From assembly GCA_003646505.1 (NCBI GenBank), contig QMKT01000038.1, positions 1 to 12,184 of the forward strand: DNA of 12,184 nucleotides. The letters run 5' to 3'. The translations under genes were made by a program, and so were the position numbers. Positions 1 to 6,502 of the stretch are shown here, piece after piece; positions within the stretch are counted from its first letter, which is position 1; each line of letters begins with the position of its first letter. The notes under the pieces are model-generated. The model was not told the origin of the DNA and ran no database searches. It worked only from the letters and a program-made list of their open reading frames with translations. Source of the DNA: Campylobacterota bacterium (GTDB lineage: Bacteria > Campylobacterota > Campylobacteria > Campylobacterales > Sulfurovaceae).

Positions 1-130
1 ATAAAACACCAAAGAGTGAAACGAACCAGCATATCATTAATAGCGCAGCGATTTCCATGATGAGAAATATAAAGGGTTTCAAACTACCTGATGCTATTCG
101 TCTCTCATCCCACTTGTTTTGGTATTTCAT
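1..130 (-). CDS. Small membrane protein, N-terminus only (cut by window edge)
   Basis: The first 43 codons of a minus-strand gene are visible, starting at the ATG at 130-128 with an AAGG ribosome binding site about 8 nt upstream. The N-terminus is short and charged (KYQNKWDERR). A hydrophobic stretch follows from about residue 19 to 43, typical of a single membrane helix with the N-terminus in the cytoplasm. No family could be assigned because the rest lies outside the window. It probably has its own promoter in the A/T-rich gap 131-211. I am confident of the reading frame but not of any function. Confidence 0.65.
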   Translation of the reverse strand, partial: MKYQNKWDERRIASGSLKPFIFLIMEIAALLMICWFVSLFGVL

Positions 131-151
131 ATTATTGCCTTATTAGTTTAG

Positions 152-171
152 ATAATATAAAATTATATTAT
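152..171. repeat. 20-bp A/T inverted repeat upstream of the partial gene
   Basis: ATAATATAA and TTATATTAT form a perfect 9-bp inverted repeat around a central AA. On the minus strand it overlaps a TATAAT-like -10 (172-167) for the partial gene at 1-130. It is not a normal terminator for bcp, because the run of T on the minus strand comes before the stem rather than after it. Pure A/T palindromes arise easily by chance in such DNA. Confidence 0.35.
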
Positions 172-211
172 AAAAAAGTCAAATAAATGTCAAACGATAC
201 CATCTGTTAAA

Positions 212-679
212 TTATTTTTGTAACTCTTCCAACTTAGCTTGCACAGCATTCACATGTTCCTTGACTCTCACCTTTGTCCAGTTTGCAGCTACTTTTCCAT
301 CTGGGTCTATGATAAAGGTCGAACGTACTACTCCCATATATTCTTTACCCATAAACTTTTTAAGCTGCCAGATACCAAAAAGATTACAAAGCTCTTTTTC
401 TTCATCTGCCAAAAGTGTAATTTTGAGTTCTTTTTTCTCTATGAAACTTCTATGTTTTTTGGGCGAGTCTGGGCTTACTCCCAAAATGATAGCATCCAGT
501 CCATCAAAATCTGGAAGAGCTGCTGTGAAATCACACGCTTCTGTGGTACAGCCTGGTGTATTGTCTTTGGGGTAAAAGTATAGTACGATCCATCTTCCCT
601 TAATGTCTCTTAGACAGATCTCTTCATCATCCTGATTTGGCAGACAAAAGTCTGGTACTGTGTCACCTACATTTAGCAT
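212..679 (-). CDS. bcp: Thioredoxin-dependent thiol peroxidase BCP (peroxiredoxin)
   Basis: This is a cytoplasmic peroxiredoxin of the BCP/PrxQ group, which reduces hydrogen peroxide and organic peroxides with electrons from thioredoxin. The 155-aa length is normal for the family. The active-site stretch YPKDNTPGCTTEACDF carries Thr41, the peroxidatic Cys44 and, five residues later, Cys49 as the resolving cysteine of the atypical 2-Cys type. Arg119 in VVRSTFIID is the conserved partner arginine. A further Cys98 is present. The ATG at 679 follows AAGGATATAC, a clear ribosome binding site. The gene is divergent from the small gene at 715, with only 35 bp between them, and there is no obvious regulator site in that gap. 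The family call is firm; substrate preference is not visible. Confidence 0.95.
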   Translation of the reverse strand: MLNVGDTVPDFCLPNQDDEEICLRDIKGRWIVLYFYPKDNTPGCTTEACDFTAALPDFDGLDAIILGVSPDSPKKHRSFIEKKELKITLLADEEKELCNLFGIWQLKKFMGKEYMGVVRSTFIIDPDGKVAANWTKVRVKEHVNAVQAKLEELQK

Positions 680-714
680 GGTATATCCTTATATTTTTTT
701 AGATAGTATATCAA

Positions 715-918
715 ATGAAAAATGAAAAAGAAATATTACTTGCAGATATCGAAAAACTGATCGCTTACGGAAGAGATGAACCGACCATCAATCCCGCTCT
801 TTTGGAGTATTTGGAGATAGAAGACCTCATCCAGACAAAAGCCAAACTCTTAGAGAGAGTTGGCATACTCAGCGATGAAGACAAGAAGTGGTTAGAACAA
901 TTTAAGCGCTATGAATAA
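715..918 (+). CDS. Small acidic protein of unknown function (67 aa)
   Basis: I do not recognise a named family. The 67-residue product is highly charged, has no cysteine and no signal peptide or membrane segment, and looks mostly helical, with likely helices around residues 3-18, 27-46 and 52-65. It ends in a pattern (LSDEDKKWLEQFKRYE) that resembles small conserved hypothetical proteins of Campylobacterota; that resemblance is from memory. The ATG at 715 lacks a strong ribosome binding site. It is divergent from bcp and 104 bp ahead of the next gene on the same strand, so it may be transcribed alone. The regular amino-acid composition supports real coding. Confidence 0.65.
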   Translation: MKNEKEILLADIEKLIAYGRDEPTINPALLEYLEIEDLIQTKAKLLERVGILSDEDKKWLEQFKRYE

Positions 919-986
919 TACAAAAACCTTTAACTAGTGATATTGGCCCATAAAGATTTCATTATTTTTCGTTAATCATCCCCTGC

Positions 987-992
987 TAGAAT
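987..992 (+). promoter_or_regulatory. Extended -10 promoter candidate for the DUF2092-like gene
   Basis: TGCTAGAAT at 984-992 is an extended -10 element (TGn followed by TAGAAT). It would give a start near 999 and a short leader carrying the AAGGA site before the ATG at 1023. No clear -35 is seen, which is common in this group. Confidence 0.45.
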
Positions 993-1022
993 AATTCTAT
1001 ATTTTCTAAAGGATATTATTTA

Positions 1023-1754
1023 ATGCACACAGTTAAAACACTTTCAACACTGACTTTGACTTTTATATTATTAGGTTTCTCCACCCTTTTAGCTTCTGAA
1101 AAGTCTGCACTTGAAATTATTAACAAAGCTCTTAAACACACTGCCAGCCTTAACAGTTATCTATTTAAAACCAATACCTCTGAAAAAGAAGCACTAGAAG
1201 ATGGTACTTTTGTCACCTACAAATATACGACAAATGTAAAAGTTCAAAGACCAGGAAAACTGCGTATAGATACCAAAGGTCAATACCTCAATAGAACAAT
1301 TACCGTTAACAATGGTCTATACACCGTCATGCGCCACAATGATAACACCTACAGTCAAATGAATGTTCCAAAAGATATCGATCATGCTATTAAAGCCATT
1401 TTACACAAATATAAGCTCAAAAAAGAGCCCTTGGCCGCTTTGGTCTATGGTGATGTCGCCAGCCATGTAAAACTACATAAAGGCCTGTATATTGGGAGTG
1501 AAAAGTTAGATGATAGACATTGTGACCATGTACGTTTTGTAAAAAGTAACAGAGAAGTAGATATATGGGTTACACAAAGTGATACCCCTCAAATCATAGC
1601 ATACAATATAAAGGACACCAGTGAACAGCCTTTTGTTTACACTCAAACAAAAATAAATTGGGATGAAAAAGTAAACATAGAAGAGAGTGACTTTGTTTTT
1701 AAAGCACCTATAAAAAGTAGTAAGGTAGCAATTGTTACCGAAGATTCTGACTAA
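1023..1754 (+). CDS. Periplasmic DUF2092-like protein (LolA-type fold likely)
   Basis: The 243-aa product begins with a signal peptide: a basic start, a hydrophobic core from about residue 8 to 23, and likely cleavage after LLAS. The mature part resembles the DUF2092 family of predicted periplasmic proteins. It has an early pattern about proteins being stressed into shape (RPGKLRIDTKG), a central hydrophobic region with ALVYGDV, the HCDHVRFV segment with a lone Cys, DIWVTQSDTPQIIAYNI, and the closing INWDEKVNIEESDFVFKAP typical of the LolA-like beta fold. Such proteins are thought to carry or bind lipids, but no member has a settled function known to me. An AAGGATATTATTTA leader places a good ribosome binding site before the ATG. 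It is convergent with the protease gene downstream. Family assignment is from sequence pattern alone. Confidence 0.75.
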   Translation: MHTVKTLSTLTLTFILLGFSTLLASEKSALEIINKALKHTASLNSYLFKTNTSEKEALEDGTFVTYKYTTNVKVQRPGKLRIDTKGQYLNRTITVNNGLYTVMRHNDNTYSQMNVPKDIDHAIKAILHKYKLKKEPLAALVYGDVASHVKLHKGLYIGSEKLDDRHCDHVRFVKSNREVDIWVTQSDTPQIIAYNIKDTSEQPFVYTQTKINWDEKVNIEESDFVFKAPIKSSKVAIVTEDSD

Positions 1755-1780
1755 AGAAGCCAGAACTACGCGAACTCTTT

Positions 1781-1807
1781 ATAGATATTGTTATAGGTCT
1801 ATTTTTT
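1781..1807 (+). terminator. Weak terminator candidate between convergent genes
   Basis: ATAGA (1781-1785) can pair with TCTAT (1798-1802), followed directly by a run of T. The stem is only 5 bp and entirely A/T-rich apart from one G-C pair, so it is weak. It is listed because it sits in the 56-bp convergent gap where a terminator is expected. Confidence 0.3.
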
Positions 1808-1810
1808 ATA

Positions 1811-3262
1811 TTAATTTTGCACTTTTCGAAGATCTTCAGACTTGTCAAACTCAATATTATACTTTTTCAGTATTTCAACCTGTTTTCCCAGTGCTTCTTC
1901 TTTATCGATGATGACCTGCACACCATTTTTATCTTCCAAGACAATGTACTGTGAAGTGACAGCTTTCATCTTCTGATAAAATTCTTCGAAATTTTTAAAT
2001 GCTTCCCCATTGATCTTGTCAATAGGCCACATACCAAAGTCATTGTCACCTCTACTGATATCTGATGCCAACACTTTAAGCAGTACCACTACTTCACTTT
2101 TATCTTCTTCCTGCCATTTTGATGCAAGGTTACTCAACGTGACACGATTCCTATTGGTAGAGACAATAAGATTTCTGCTCAGAGGAGAAAAAATATACCC
2201 CCCATAGATAAAATAACTTGGCATAGTGTCATAACGTGTTGTTTCTACAAGATACATATCATCAGCCGTATGTTTCAACAGGGCATTGACCTGCATAGGC
2301 TTTTTATCTCTAATGATATCTAAACTGATACTCTCACCCATTTGATAGCTGTCAACAAAATGATGAAAATGGGTATATTCATGATTTCTAAATTCTACTG
2401 TACCATCATTTTCAACATTATGCCCGTCTACGGCAGTTAGGATATCTCCTACTTTAAGTATGCCCGCAAGTGTTGAATTGTAGACTACTTTATTGATAAG
2501 TTTACCGCTGGTATTGCAGTCCAGTCCATAATAACGTCTCAAGGCGGGGTTTTCCAATTTTTGTGTACCCAGACCTAAGTCTGCAAAACCATCGTACTTA
2601 CTATCCTTCATATCATCTATAAAATGTTTTACCAAATCTACAGGTACGATATATCCTATATTTTGAGACTTCTTGATCACTTGCATCACTACACCGACTA
2701 TCTTTCCGTCAGACAATGCCGGTCCTCCTGAATTTCCGGGGTTTACCGCGGCATCTACCTGTACGGCTAAAAAAGATTCTCCACTGTGGGCATAGACATG
2801 ATGTTCAACACGTGAAACCACACCAATGGTCGCAGAAAGTGTATTTCCACCCATAGGGTAGCCGTAGACAACTATTTTTTGCTCCACATAGGGAAGTGCC
2901 CCAAAAGTAAGTGGTGTCACTCCTTTAAAGAATGCTTCGTCTTCCACTTTCAAAAGTGCCAGATCTACTTGATGAGAAACGGCATATACTTTTGCTATAT
3001 AACGTTTACGTTGTCCATAGCGCTGTACTTCCAAAAAAGCCTGATTTGCAACCACATGGGCATTGGTAAGGATATATCCTCCCTCTATAATAGCACCTGA
3101 ACCGGTACTGCTACGCATAGAACTGTTCCATGGTGCCTGGTAGTTTGGTATTTTTGCAGTAGAGTATATCTTAACAATGGCCTGTTTTGTTCTGTCTTCC
3201 TTCTCCCCGTTTGCACTTAAAAAAAGTGTACTGAGCAGTATCATAACTAATAATTTTTTCAT
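1811..3262 (-). CDS. Exported Deg/HtrA serine protease, Deg9-like, with PDZ region
   Basis: The 483-aa protein has a signal peptide (residues 1 to about 17) and is probably periplasmic, where it would act in protein quality control. The trypsin-like domain spans about 25-215 and shows the full catalytic triad: His69 in TNAHVV, Asp100 in VDLALL and Ser178 in NPGNSGGPA. A PDZ-like region follows (about 230-330). The second half contains NDGTVEFRNHEYTHFHH (about 284-301) and MPSYFIYGGYIFSPL (about 347-361), motifs I associate with the plant Deg9-type proteases rather than with classical DegP/DegQ. A degenerate second PDZ-like unit may cover 390-455. The start codon shares one base with the stop of the upstream DUF523 gene (TAATG), so translation is probably coupled. 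Protease class is firm; the Deg9 resemblance is from memory. Confidence 0.92.
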   Translation of the reverse strand: MKKLLVMILLSTLFLSANGEKEDRTKQAIVKIYSTAKIPNYQAPWNSSMRSSTGSGAIIEGGYILTNAHVVANQAFLEVQRYGQRKRYIAKVYAVSHQVDLALLKVEDEAFFKGVTPLTFGALPYVEQKIVVYGYPMGGNTLSATIGVVSRVEHHVYAHSGESFLAVQVDAAVNPGNSGGPALSDGKIVGVVMQVIKKSQNIGYIVPVDLVKHFIDDMKDSKYDGFADLGLGTQKLENPALRRYYGLDCNTSGKLINKVVYNSTLAGILKVGDILTAVDGHNVENDGTVEFRNHEYTHFHHFVDSYQMGESISLDIIRDKKPMQVNALLKHTADDMYLVETTRYDTMPSYFIYGGYIFSPLSRNLIVSTNRNRVTLSNLASKWQEEDKSEVVVLLKVLASDISRGDNDFGMWPIDKINGEAFKNFEEFYQKMKAVTSQYIVLEDKNGVQVIIDKEEALGKQVEILKKYNIEFDKSEDLRKVQN

Positions 3263-3702
3263 TATAATCCTATAAATTCTTCTGCATCTATGCAGTGAAT
3301 ATTTTGTTTTTTTGCTTCTTTAGCCATAAGTCCTGCTTCTCTGGAGCTTAGAAGGTTTTTACCTTCATCATAAACTCTTGCAGAACATACACCACAACTT
3401 GGACTACGATCTTTCCCTATAAACAGGTCAATCTTGGTATGCGTATCAAAAAAGTGTTGCGCATACTGGGTTACCGAAGCGGAAAGATCTTCCCCACTCT
3501 CATTTGAAATGGCTTTGTGCCCCTCTTTTGTCTCTACAAGGTCCATCGTAGGCCTTGGTGTACCAAACGCATGGTCTTCAGGACAGAAAGGGATAAGTTC
3601 CGTACCTTCCAAAAGTCCTAAAAGTGCTTCATTTCTATTGTCAGAAGCATCATAACGACATTTTTGTCCCAAAAGACATGCTGATATAGCGACTTTTTTC
3701 AT
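3262..3702 (-). CDS. DUF523 / TudS-like protein (candidate Fe-S desulfidase)
   Basis: The 146-aa product has the family marks ACLLGQKCRYD (Cys9, Cys15), FCPED (Cys40) and SPSCGVC (Cys103, Cys106). Some characterised DUF523 proteins (TudS) are [4Fe-4S] enzymes that remove sulfur from thiouracil or thio-UMP. The cluster ligands are three conserved cysteines, most likely Cys9, Cys40 and Cys103 here. Whether this copy does that is inference. An earlier in-frame start at 3735 would overlap the upstream gene by 31 nt and adds residues foreign to the family. I therefore chose the ATG at 3702, which lies 2 nt after the stop of the DUF420 gene, with AGG close upstream. Translation is probably coupled on both sides. 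Confidence 0.88.
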   Translation of the reverse strand: MKKVAISACLLGQKCRYDASDNRNEALLGLLEGTELIPFCPEDHAFGTPRPTMDLVETKEGHKAISNESGEDLSASVTQYAQHFFDTHTKIDLFIGKDRSPSCGVCSARVYDEGKNLLSSREAGLMAKEAKKQNIHCIDAEEFIGL

Positions 3703-3704
3703 AC

Positions 3705-4184
3705 CTAATAGACAAAAAGTAAGGCATAGACCCATGCACCTGTCAACATGGTCAATATAATACCGACAAAGGTACGTTGTCCTGCTTTTTTATGTGCTCT
3801 AGAGTAGAGTCCCGGGAGTGTTTTTTGCTTTTTATAACGCTTCGCATAATAAAATGTCATCATCCATAAAATAAGTGTAACAACAGAGATCATAATATGA
3901 AAGATCAGTACATAGATAAAATAATTATGTCCAACGGAGCTACCTTCCATTAAGTTCTTATATCCTCCCTCTACACGCACACCATACTCAAAAAATGTCA
4001 CCACAATGACCGTAACTATAAAAAGTAACTTCTGCACATTTTCATGCGCCTTATAATTTTTACTCTTAGCAAAACTAATGGCTCCAAAAATTAAAAATGG
4101 CAAAAGTGCTACGATCACCGATACAATATCCATAAACAATGGAGCACGTGTCCCTAAAAAACCTGACTGAAATATAAAATCCAT
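3705..4184 (-). CDS. DUF420 integral membrane protein
   Basis: The 159-aa protein has four likely membrane helices (about 15-38, 50-67, 88-112 and 136-158) and histidines at 47, 86, 96 and 131. The pattern AHENVQKLLF, then HIMIS, then RAHKKAGQRTFV fits DUF420. Relatives such as CtaM/YozB of Firmicutes are needed for maturation of heme-copper oxidases, so a role in respiratory oxidase or heme handling is a reasonable guess only. A TTG at 4196 would add four residues. I prefer the ATG at 4184 because GGAG lies 7 nt before it. It begins 58 bp after the aldehyde dehydrogenase gene on the same strand, with no terminator between, and ends 2 nt before the DUF523 start. Confidence 0.82.
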   Translation of the reverse strand: MDFIFQSGFLGTRAPLFMDIVSVIVALLPFLIFGAISFAKSKNYKAHENVQKLLFIVTVIVVTFFEYGVRVEGGYKNLMEGSSVGHNYFIYVLIFHIMISVVTLILWMMTFYYAKRYKKQKTLPGLYSRAHKKAGQRTFVGIILTMLTGAWVYALLFVY

Positions 4185-4242
4185 AAAATTCTCCAAAAAA
4201 TAAGTACTAACACTATACCAAAGGTATCTAAAAATGACTAAC

Positions 4243-5691
4243 TTAACAAATCACAATCGATTTAACTTCAGTGAACTCTTCAAGCGCCCATTTAGGTCCT
4301 TCGCGTCCTACTCCTGAAAGTTTGGAACCTCCATAAGGCTGCACATCAAAACGAAGTGTTGGAATATCATTGATCACTACTCCGCCACATTCAGCATCCT
4401 CTATAAACGCCTGTGTCATTTTCAGATCATTGGTAAAGATGGAAAACTGCAGACCATAAGGTGAGTCATTCATCTTCTCTACTGCTGTTTCATAATCTTG
4501 CACAACCACTAAACTCACGATAGGTGCAAATACCTCTTCACAGATGATCTTCATATCATCTGTGACATCAGCCATTACAGTTGGCAAGAAGATCGTTTCA
4601 TCTTGACCTGCACCTGTCAATGCAGTAGCCCCTTCAACAATAGCAGAAGCGATCCAACCGTTCGCTCTTTTACGTGACTCATCATCTATAAGTGGCCCTA
4701 AAAAAGTATCTTCATCATAAGGAGATCCCACTTTCAACTTATCTGTCTCTTCTGCCATAAGTTTGGCAAAGTCATCATAGACTGTTTCATTGACATAAAT
4801 ACGCTGAAGCGAAATACACACTTGTCCTGAATTATAAAAAGCGCCAAAGGCACAACGAGCAGCGGCAAGAGGAAGATCGGCACTTTCATCTATATAGGTG
4901 GCTGCATTACCACCTAGTTCAAGGCTTACTTTTTTAATACCTGCCTGTTTGGTAATAATATTCCCCACAGGGACAGACCCTGTAAAACTTATGACTCTTG
5001 GAATGTCACTCTGTACCAAAGTAGACCCTACTTCTGCATCACCATAAACAAGAGAAAGTGCATCTTTGATGGCATACTCTGAGTCTATAAAAAGCTTAGC
5101 AAACATATAGGCAACCATAGGTGCTTCTGGCGTTGGCTTGAGTACAACAGTGTTCCCTGCCCCCAGAGCTGGAGCGATCTTATGTGCTACAAGGTTAAGA
5201 GGAAAGTTAAACGGTGTAATACACGCTACGACACCCACAGGCTCACGTCTAAAGTATGCCAATGTTCTTTTGCCGCTTGGCATAATATCTGTAGGGATCG
5301 TTTCACCATGAAGATGCGCCAACTCCATTGCGGTAAGACGCACTGTTTCAACACAACGTTCCACTTCAATACGCGCAAAAGTGATAGGTTTAGCCACTTC
5401 CCTTGCCAGCATCACAGCAAATGCTTCTTTCTCAGCACTCAGCCTTTTAGCCACATCTTCAAGCCATAAGATACGCTGAGAGAGTGGAGATCTAGCTGCA
5501 CCTTTTGCCGCTTTTTTTGCGATCTTCAGTGCTTTGATGGTGTCATCTGCATTACACACAGGTGCAGTACTAACCACAACGTTGTCAAAAGGGCTCTTAC
5601 GTTCTTGTACTTCCTCTTTTGTCTCTTCTCTTGAACCAAAAAATATCTTAGCCTCTGCTATGTCAGATGTATTGTCAAATATTCTAAACAT
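4243..5691 (-). CDS. NAD(P)-dependent aldehyde dehydrogenase
   Basis: This is a 482-aa member of the ALDH superfamily, oxidising an aldehyde to the acid in the cytoplasm. The oxyanion Asn162 (TPFNFP), the cofactor-binding Lys185 (LKPTPEAP), FTGSVPVG (236-243), the general base Glu258 (LELGGN), the catalytic Cys292 (GQVCIS) and Glu386 (CEEVFAP) are all present, so it should be active. The C-terminus GREGPKWALEEFTEVKS resembles the lactaldehyde, phosphonoacetaldehyde or CofA-like branch rather than betaine aldehyde dehydrogenases, but the substrate cannot be read from the sequence. AAGGATAGAC precedes the ATG. It may head the operon with the DUF420, DUF523 and protease genes. An FNR-like site at 5783-5796 lies upstream. 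Confidence 0.93.
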   Translation of the reverse strand: MFRIFDNTSDIAEAKIFFGSREETKEEVQERKSPFDNVVVSTAPVCNADDTIKALKIAKKAAKGAARSPLSQRILWLEDVAKRLSAEKEAFAVMLAREVAKPITFARIEVERCVETVRLTAMELAHLHGETIPTDIMPSGKRTLAYFRREPVGVVACITPFNFPLNLVAHKIAPALGAGNTVVLKPTPEAPMVAYMFAKLFIDSEYAIKDALSLVYGDAEVGSTLVQSDIPRVISFTGSVPVGNIITKQAGIKKVSLELGGNAATYIDESADLPLAAARCAFGAFYNSGQVCISLQRIYVNETVYDDFAKLMAEETDKLKVGSPYDEDTFLGPLIDDESRKRANGWIASAIVEGATALTGAGQDETIFLPTVMADVTDDMKIICEEVFAPIVSLVVVQDYETAVEKMNDSPYGLQFSIFTNDLKMTQAFIEDAECGGVVINDIPTLRFDVQPYGGSKLSGVGREGPKWALEEFTEVKSIVIC

Positions 5692-5731
5692 GTCTATCCT
5701 TAATGCTGTATCAATAATAAATTAGATTATA

Positions 5732-5741
5732 TCCAATTGGA
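5732..5741. repeat. 10-bp palindrome in the aldehyde dehydrogenase leader
   Basis: TCCAATTGGA is a perfect palindrome just inside the predicted leader of the aldehyde dehydrogenase gene, framed by ATATC and GATAT. It could be an operator, but its short length gives little weight. Confidence 0.25.
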
Positions 5742-5753
5742 ATTTGATATGTG

Positions 5754-5759
5754 TTTATA
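5754..5759 (-). promoter_or_regulatory. Candidate -10 box for aldehyde dehydrogenase
   Basis: On the minus strand this reads TATAAA and predicts a start near 5747, leaving a 56-nt leader. The centre of the FNR-like site at 5783-5796 would then be at about -42.5, close to the usual activator position. Confidence 0.35.
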
Positions 5760-5782
5760 AAGCTATTATTGAAATTACACTC

Positions 5783-5796
5783 TTGACTTATATCAA
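5783..5796. promoter_or_regulatory. FNR-like site upstream of aldehyde dehydrogenase (9 of 10)
   Basis: TTGAC-TTAT-ATCAA matches the FNR consensus TTGAT-N4-ATCAA at nine of ten informative bases. It overlaps the stop codon of the precorrin-2 dehydrogenase gene, so part of the match may be fixed by coding needs. Confidence 0.4.
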
Positions 5797-6362
5797 GGTT
5801 TGAAATTTTTTTTAAAATACTCTTCAACAAGACCATCAAAATACTTCATACGCTCTTTACCTTTAGGCATAGTTGAGCGCAAAGATTTCATTTTTTGCAA
5901 AAACGCTCCCACCGAATCAGGAATGATCTTTTCAAAATGACGGCGTATCTGTTTTGCAAATGCTGGAGAGGCACCCCCTGTGGAAAATGCTATGGTCAAG
6001 TCTCCTTTTTGTACATATGAAGGGAAGATAAAGTCACAGTAATCTGTGTTATCTACAGAGTTAACAAGTATTCTGCTGCCTCTTGACTCTTCATAAACAG
6101 CTTTATGAAGTTCCACTGTATCTGTAGCCACAATGACAATATCAAAACCTTCTATGTCACCTGTTTGATACGCTCGTTGATAAAGTGTTAAATCATTTTC
6201 ATCAATGAGACACTTAGCATCCTCTTCTACCATAAGTGCAATAACAGTGATCTCTTTAGTAAAATCCACTAATTTTTCAAGTTTCTCTGTAGCGATGTAA
6301 CCACCACCTACTACCAATACTTTAAGACTTTGCATATCCATATACATGGGGAAAAAAGACAT
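5793..6362 (-). CDS. Precorrin-2 dehydrogenase / siroheme synthase (SirC/Met8 type)
   Basis: The 189-aa protein corresponds to the N-terminal half of CysG (or yeast Met8p) without the methyltransferase half. It oxidises precorrin-2 to sirohydrochlorin with NAD and may also insert iron to give siroheme. The NAD-binding VVGGGYIATEKL (17-28), the conserved Asp104 in NSVD, the core SerThr-Gly-Gly segment FSTGGASPAFAKQIRR (126-141) and a short helical C-terminal tail are visible. No separate SirB/CbiK ferrochelatase is in the window, so a bifunctional role is plausible but not shown. AAGGAATAG precedes the ATG. The gene is divergent from nirDL, and the perfect FNR box between them could serve both. 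Its natural partners are NirE, which makes its substrate, and NirDL, which uses its product. Confidence 0.9.
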   Translation of the reverse strand: MSFFPMYMDMQSLKVLVVGGGYIATEKLEKLVDFTKEITVIALMVEEDAKCLIDENDLTLYQRAYQTGDIEGFDIVIVATDTVELHKAVYEESRGSRILVNSVDNTDYCDFIFPSYVQKGDLTIAFSTGGASPAFAKQIRRHFEKIIPDSVGAFLQKMKSLRSTMPKGKERMKYFDGLVEEYFKKNFKP

Positions 6363-6432
6363 TCTATTCCTTTATATTTATAATAATTGAACCTTCTGAT
6401 TCATAATTTAACAAAAGTTTATCATAATCACT

Positions 6433-6446
6433 TTGATTTGAATCAA
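6433..6446. promoter_or_regulatory. Perfect FNR-type box in the sirC/nirDL divergent promoter
   Basis: TTGAT-TTGA-ATCAA matches the FNR/Dnr consensus at all ten informative bases. Its centre (6439.5) lies 41.5 bp before the nirDL start predicted from TATAAT at 6469-6474, the classic class II activation distance. A weaker TAAATT on the minus strand at 6405-6410 has the same spacing toward the precorrin-2 dehydrogenase gene, so one site may activate both directions. Confidence 0.85.
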
Positions 6447-6468
6447 TTATTAAGCCCCTATTATTAAA

Positions 6469-6474
6469 TATAAT
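6469..6474 (+). promoter_or_regulatory. -10 box (TATAAT) of nirDL
   Basis: A consensus TATAAT lies 29 to 34 nt before the nirDL ATG and predicts a transcript start near 6481. There is no -35 box; the FNR site occupies that position, as in activator-dependent promoters. Confidence 0.7.
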
Positions 6475-6502
6475 CTTACATAATAAATTAATGGAGCTAA
6501 AA

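Noticed and set aside
3703..3735. Upstream in-frame extension of the DUF523 gene
   Set aside because: It would overlap the DUF420 gene by 31 nt and adds 11 residues before the family start MKKVAISACLLG, which sits at a coupled ATG.
5182..5469. Plus-strand open frames inside the aldehyde dehydrogenase and other large genes
   Set aside because: They are shadows of well-supported genes on the opposite strand, with no start signals and no family resemblance.
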